Shown here piece by piece: positions 60,832 through 64,000 of a DNA stretch of 64,000 nt (its first letter is position 1; every line of letters begins with the position of its first letter). Origin of the DNA: Haliclona indistincta (lineage: Eukaryota; Porifera; Demospongiae; Haplosclerida; Chalinidae); NCBI GenBank assembly GCA_964017065.1, contig OZ024784.1, positions 14,489,152-14,553,151 of the forward strand, written 5' to 3'. The position numbers and the translations under genes are program-made. Below the pieces are notes generated by a model, which had not been told where the DNA came from, did not search any database, and worked only from the letters and a program-made list of their open reading frames with translations.

Positions 60832-61762
60832 GCACAAAGGGTTTGTTACTTCATGCTGACATGGCTGTGGGTCAGAATACACTTGCTCAGATCCAAGAGG
60901 CTCACAAGCACTCTGGTCATCCTAGCTATGCTCCAGATGGCAGAAAGAAGTAAAATTACCACGTTCAGACTAAATATTATTGCAGTGATTTCTCTTTTGC
61001 TTTAATCTTAGACGAGTGAAATTTGATCATCTTGATAAAGCATTTTGTATTCTGGAGCTGGCTTCTGAACAGAAACCATTGCCTGAGCAACAGACAAAGG
61101 AGGAAGGAATGAAGCAGACTATTATACGGAGAGTGGACCTCATTGTGTCTCCACCAGATCAATACCCATTTGCGCTAGTCAGCTGGACCGGTTCCAAGGT
61201 GCAATACCGTATACCGGTAATTTTTGGGTAAAAATTTTGGCAAGTGACCCAGATTTTGTGTTTTGGCGAATTTAATTTTGGCGCTGGTGCATCTGCTGTT
61301 ATTACTGTAATAGGAAAGGCAGATTTTTTATTATTTTGGCAAAAGCTTAATGATTCGCTAAATTCGCCAAAATAAATTGTGTCCTTTCACAAGAATTACC
61401 CGCAGGTTGTTGAACAATAAATTTCATCAAAGCACTTGATGAACAGGTTGAGATGAGCTTACATAAACATAGTATCATTTCACCATTTCACAGCTTCAGT
61501 GTCTTAAAACGCCTGTTTTTATCTACCTTTTGTTGCTCTCTCTAGCAATTCAACCGTTCTCTCAGACTCTACGCTGTTCGTGAGCACCATTTGTCAGTGA
61601 CAGCTCATGGAGTGTATGATATGGTTATGGTAAGCTGACTGTGCAAATCAAAGCATACTTAACGCTCCCAATCAGCGTCAGTTTATTCCTGCAAAAACTG
61701 AACGTGAAGTGTTTGACATACTCAAACTACCTTATTTTGAACCAAAGGAAAGAAATTGCTAG
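59340..61762 (+). CDS. Family-X DNA polymerase (Pol mu / TdT type), 5' part missing
   Basis: Exons from 59340 to TAG 61760-61762 encode the polymerase part. YECQRPTLLEHPN precedes the 8-kDa region, as in TdT and Pol mu. Then come helix-hairpin-helix segments (HRIGKHSLRVIE; LFTSLYGCGSATADKWYNKG), GGFRR, the metal-binding Asp pair in SHDVDLLLSHP, the third Asp in RRVDLIVSPP, then ALVSWTGSKQFNRSLRLYA and the C-terminal YFEPKERN motif. An intron of about 50 bp (around 59800-59850) must be removed to keep the frame. The usual N-terminal BRCT domain is not seen; it probably lies in or before the assembly gap. Such enzymes fill gaps in non-homologous end joining. Motifs fit Pol mu/TdT better than Pol lambda or beta, but I cannot separate Pol mu from TdT. 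Confidence 0.9.
60759..60829. repeat. (CCCT)n-(CT)n microsatellite in the Pol mu intron
   Basis: About 40 bp of CCCT repeats pass into about 30 bp of CT, immediately before the acceptor at about 60839; it could act as an extended polypyrimidine tract. Confidence 0.9.
61205..61415. repeat. Dispersed AT-rich repeat in the last-but-two Pol mu intron
   Basis: Sequence beginning ACCGTATACCGGTAATTTTT contains TTTAATTTTGGCG and its complement CGCCAAAATAAA about 100 bp apart, and ends near AATTACCCGCAGG. A relative starts with ACCGTATAGGGCAGATTTTT at 42455 in CLCN6. Probably a small MITE family; boundaries are uncertain. Confidence 0.45.
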
Positions 61763-61926
61763 CAGTGAGTTTTAAAATATAAATCTCCTGTAAATAAAAA
61801 ATAAAATAAATCTGTAAATAAAAACACTATTGAAAGTACTATAATATTATTTATTTGTAAACTCAGAAACTAAACTATTTTTTAAGTTTTCAAACTCAAA
61901 GTTGATTACACTATTGTTCTCTTTGA
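61763..61926. other. Short intergenic region between converging genes
   Basis: 164 bp between the stops of the polymerase gene and the minus-strand gene. It carries AATAAA motifs near 61800 suitable as a polyadenylation signal for the polymerase. Confidence 0.5.
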
Positions 61927-62994
61927 TCACTTCTTACTCATGAAACGTCTCTTCTGTTTCACGAGAGCACGAGAAACAAACTCAGACGAGGTAGCTGCAC
62001 TCTGCACTGCTCCATAATTCATCTGAGGTGACAGTTGGTCCATCTCCTCGTACATAGCCACTGTAGCAGCAGATGCACCTTGAGCAATTGCGTATGAAGA
62101 CGCTGATGTTGATTGCTTCTGGGTTCGTGTTTCGCTTCTCTGAAGATAGAAATGACTAATCATGTGGTAGACAATACCCTTGCCCCACTCAAAGGAGATG
62201 ATTACAGGGTCAGCTTTGTAGCGACGTTTGAGCTCATCTGAACGAACCAGCACTTTCACCTTTTTCTTGTCTAAGACTTCTATTGGATAGGAAGAGCCTT
62301 CGAGCCACCAAACGGGAGCAGCGTCTTTCTCCTGATCAATAAATCCCTTTAATATCTCATCATCTTTTTCGACTATTTCAACAGCCACAACCTCATCACC
62401 AGTGCTGTTGCCATTGAATTTTACTGTGCCTGGAAATGCGACTTCAATCACATGTTTTAGCGCCCAATCAGTTGTAATCAACATTCCTCCTTCTTCTACA
62501 AAACTTCGCAGCTTTAGGGCTGCATTTTTGGGGAACGACGAAGGGCAATTGACATAAATTGTTTGTTCAGGCTTGAGCTCCGTTTTCATCAGTTGGTCAG
62601 GGCTCACGTGATCGAAGGGCACCTCGATAGCAGCTAGAACCAAGTGTATGTGATCATAGGTTCCCCGAACGCATATTATGTCTGAACCAGTCACTGTATC
62701 CAAAATGGCCACATCCTCTGGATTTTCTCGCTCCATTCGCTCTCGCACGAGTTGATTGCTGACTTTGTAGGCCGACTTCATCTCCGAAGCACCAGGAGCA
62801 GATTCACCAGTACCACAGCTAAGCTGTGTCTGAAATACAGGTAGAGAAGGAGCTATGTTTGATGCTAGATTTGGCTCGAGCTCAATCTGCTGCTGCTGTA
62901 CTTGTAACGCATCATCGAACGATTGTGGTTCCTCCACATCTGATCCGTGACTTAACTGCCTTCCGAACAGCATCTTTTTCACCCATTTGGCCAT
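61927..62994 (-). CDS. Intronless protein of bacterial-type GATase-like family
   Basis: A single-exon frame of 355 residues, ATG at 62994 (a GTG extension runs to 63009), TGA at 61927-61929. After about 90 variable, Gln/Ser-rich residues there is a compact domain: VRGTYDHIHLVLAAIEVPF, then QTIYVNCPSSFP, LRSFVEEGGMLITTDWALKH, VWWLEGSSYPIEVL, FEWGKGIVYHMISHFYLQRS. The order, with a conserved 'GG.L.TTDWAL' loop and 'G.V.HMISHFYLQ', matches what I recall of uncharacterised bacterial proteins with a flavodoxin/class-I glutamine-amidotransferase-like fold; the only candidate nucleophile is the Cys in VNCP. Function unknown. Lack of introns in an intron-dense genome would fit gene transfer or retroposition. 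The basic tail is added after the domain. Confidence 0.7.
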   Translation of the reverse strand: MAKWVKKMLFGRQLSHGSDVEEPQSFDDALQVQQQQIELEPNLASNIAPSLPVFQTQLSCGTGESAPGASEMKSAYKVSNQLVRERMERENPEDVAILDTVTGSDIICVRGTYDHIHLVLAAIEVPFDHVSPDQLMKTELKPEQTIYVNCPSSFPKNAALKLRSFVEEGGMLITTDWALKHVIEVAFPGTVKFNGNSTGDEVVAVEIVEKDDEILKGFIDQEKDAAPVWWLEGSSYPIEVLDKKKVKVLVRSDELKRRYKADPVIISFEWGKGIVYHMISHFYLQRSETRTQKQSTSASSYAIAQGASAATVAMYEEMDQLSPQMNYGAVQSAATSSEFVSRALVKQKRRFMSKK

Positions 62995-63144
62995 TTTGAT
63001 GATGAACACAGCCGACAGACAGCCCTTGTGTAGCTGAGTATGGTATTTTATATTTATCAGCTTTCAGCCACACCTTCATTAGCATTGCCACACCCACACT
63101 ATGGGCGGGCTCACCATTGCGATAAAATCTGGATAGAGAATGGT

Positions 63145-64000
63145 TTATGAATTGTTCTTATTGTCCATTCGTGTGTACTCTCCAGTATCGAGATCTTTAG
63201 CCATCAGCAAGCCATCTGGAGCATTGGGTGTGGCATGCTTTACTAATACACTGTTCAGTGCTGTATCCTGCATGAGAATTAAAGATTACAATAACAATAG
63301 AATTCTAATTTGCACACTTTACCTGTAGATATGCAATTGCAGCTTTAGTGATTTTAGCACAACCGGACAGGTACACCTCCTCGACATACTGGCAGTTGTC
63401 TGCCAGACAGATGATGCATTTGTCCGTGAGGCTATGGTTACCAGCAAGTGCAATCATGACTAGTTTGTTACAGTTCATGGCAACCTCACACACACCAACA
63501 TCAGTTAAATGACAGCTACGGAAACTGAGATATGTCATTGCAGGACAATGGTGGGCGATAGCTAGTGCCGTGTCATCGGTTATATTTTTGAGTCCAGCCA
63601 GCAGCAGTCGTGTGAGATTGGGACATTCAGTAACTATAGCTTCAACAATCACACTGGATAGCTATAAAACAATGGCAAGATATTTAGATACAAAATGGCT
63701 GCAGCTGCTTACGTTCTTTGAACCAGACAATGTGATTGAGCGAATTTCATTTCCTCTGCCGTTTTTGAATAGTGGATGCAGTCCGATTCCAGTCACATCT
63801 CGCAAGTTTCTCATTCCAAGAGATTCTAGTGCAGTCAGGTATTTTGCAATGATTGAGCAAGCTCTATCAGTTATGGAGGGACAGCTGGATATATCAAGTT
63901 CTATAAGAGACGAACCTTTCTCTTTGCAAATCTGAAAGAGAATTATTAGAAGATAGGTGCAGGAGTAAGGATAAAGCAAACCAGTTCAAGATTATTATCG
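63145..64000 (-). CDS. LRR protein (FBXL/AMN1-like), 3' part
   Basis: Four exons on minus are visible: 64000-63982 (entering from outside the window), about 63932-63713, about 63661-63325 and 63268-63145, stop TAA at 63145-63147. They encode at least six cysteine-containing leucine-rich repeats of about 26 residues (LIELDISSCPSITDRACSII; LTRLLLAGLKNITDDTALAI; LVMIALAGNHSLTDKCIICL; VEEVYLSGCAKITKAAIAYL), the type found in FBXL F-box proteins and AMN1. A short hydrophilic C-terminus follows. FBXL proteins are substrate receptors of SCF ubiquitin ligases, but the F-box would be outside this window, so that role is only a possibility. Tandem with and 150 bp downstream of the intronless gene's promoter region. 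Confidence 0.85.

Overview
The window is nuclear DNA from a compact animal genome, most likely a demosponge close to Amphimedon. The evidence is AT-rich sequence, many very short GT-AG introns (often 50-150 bp), closely packed genes with several head-to-head pairs, and clear animal orthologues (NUP153, VPS13D, CLCN6, ALDH4A1, a KLHL protein) beside lineage-specific kinase and death-fold-like pieces. The species call is an inference; the gene calls rest on translated exons, splice signals and recognisable motifs.

Layout. 1-11.2 kb: the 3' end of one LPCAT3-like MBOAT acyltransferase gene, a divergent pair (KLHL on minus, ankyrin-Roc-COR Roco protein on plus), then a complete second LPCAT3-like gene. 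11.6-15.8 kb: a NUP153-type nucleoporin. 16.3-19.0 kb: a decayed Ty3/gypsy element whose 3' LTR appears to be split by a 718-bp MITE with 9-bp target duplications. 19.4-37.6 kb: a very large VPS13D-like lipid-transfer gene with minisatellites, (TG)n tracts and a TA-flanked MITE in its introns. 38.0-46.4 kb: a divergent pair, ALDH4A1 (proline catabolism, minus) and CLCN6 (late-endosomal Cl-/H+ exchanger, plus, with three possible first exons). 46.7-50.5 kb: another divergent pair, an unusual forkhead factor (minus) and a four-helix channel-like protein resembling LRRC8/pannexin/innexin proteins (plus); then a tiny unrecognised Cys-rich gene on minus. 51.2-53.4 kb: an approximately 2.2-kb terminal-inverted-repeat element containing a foldback repeat. 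53.5-56.6 kb: a CARD/death-like ORF and a kinase with a repetitive N-terminus, both minus. 58.4-59.2 kb: a 102-bp satellite that flips orientation just before a 200-N assembly gap. 59.3-61.8 kb: a family-X DNA polymerase (Pol mu/TdT type) lacking its 5' end. 62-64 kb: an intronless gene of apparently bacterial-type family and the 3' end of an LRR (FBXL/AMN1-like) gene.

There is no operon or single pathway here. Shared themes are membrane and lysosome biology (two MBOATs, VPS13D, CLCN6, the channel-like protein) and repeated bidirectional promoters. The best candidates for undescribed biology are the LRRC8/innexin-like protein with an unfamiliar cytosolic domain, the repeat-kinase with its decayed neighbour, and the intronless bacterial-type gene.
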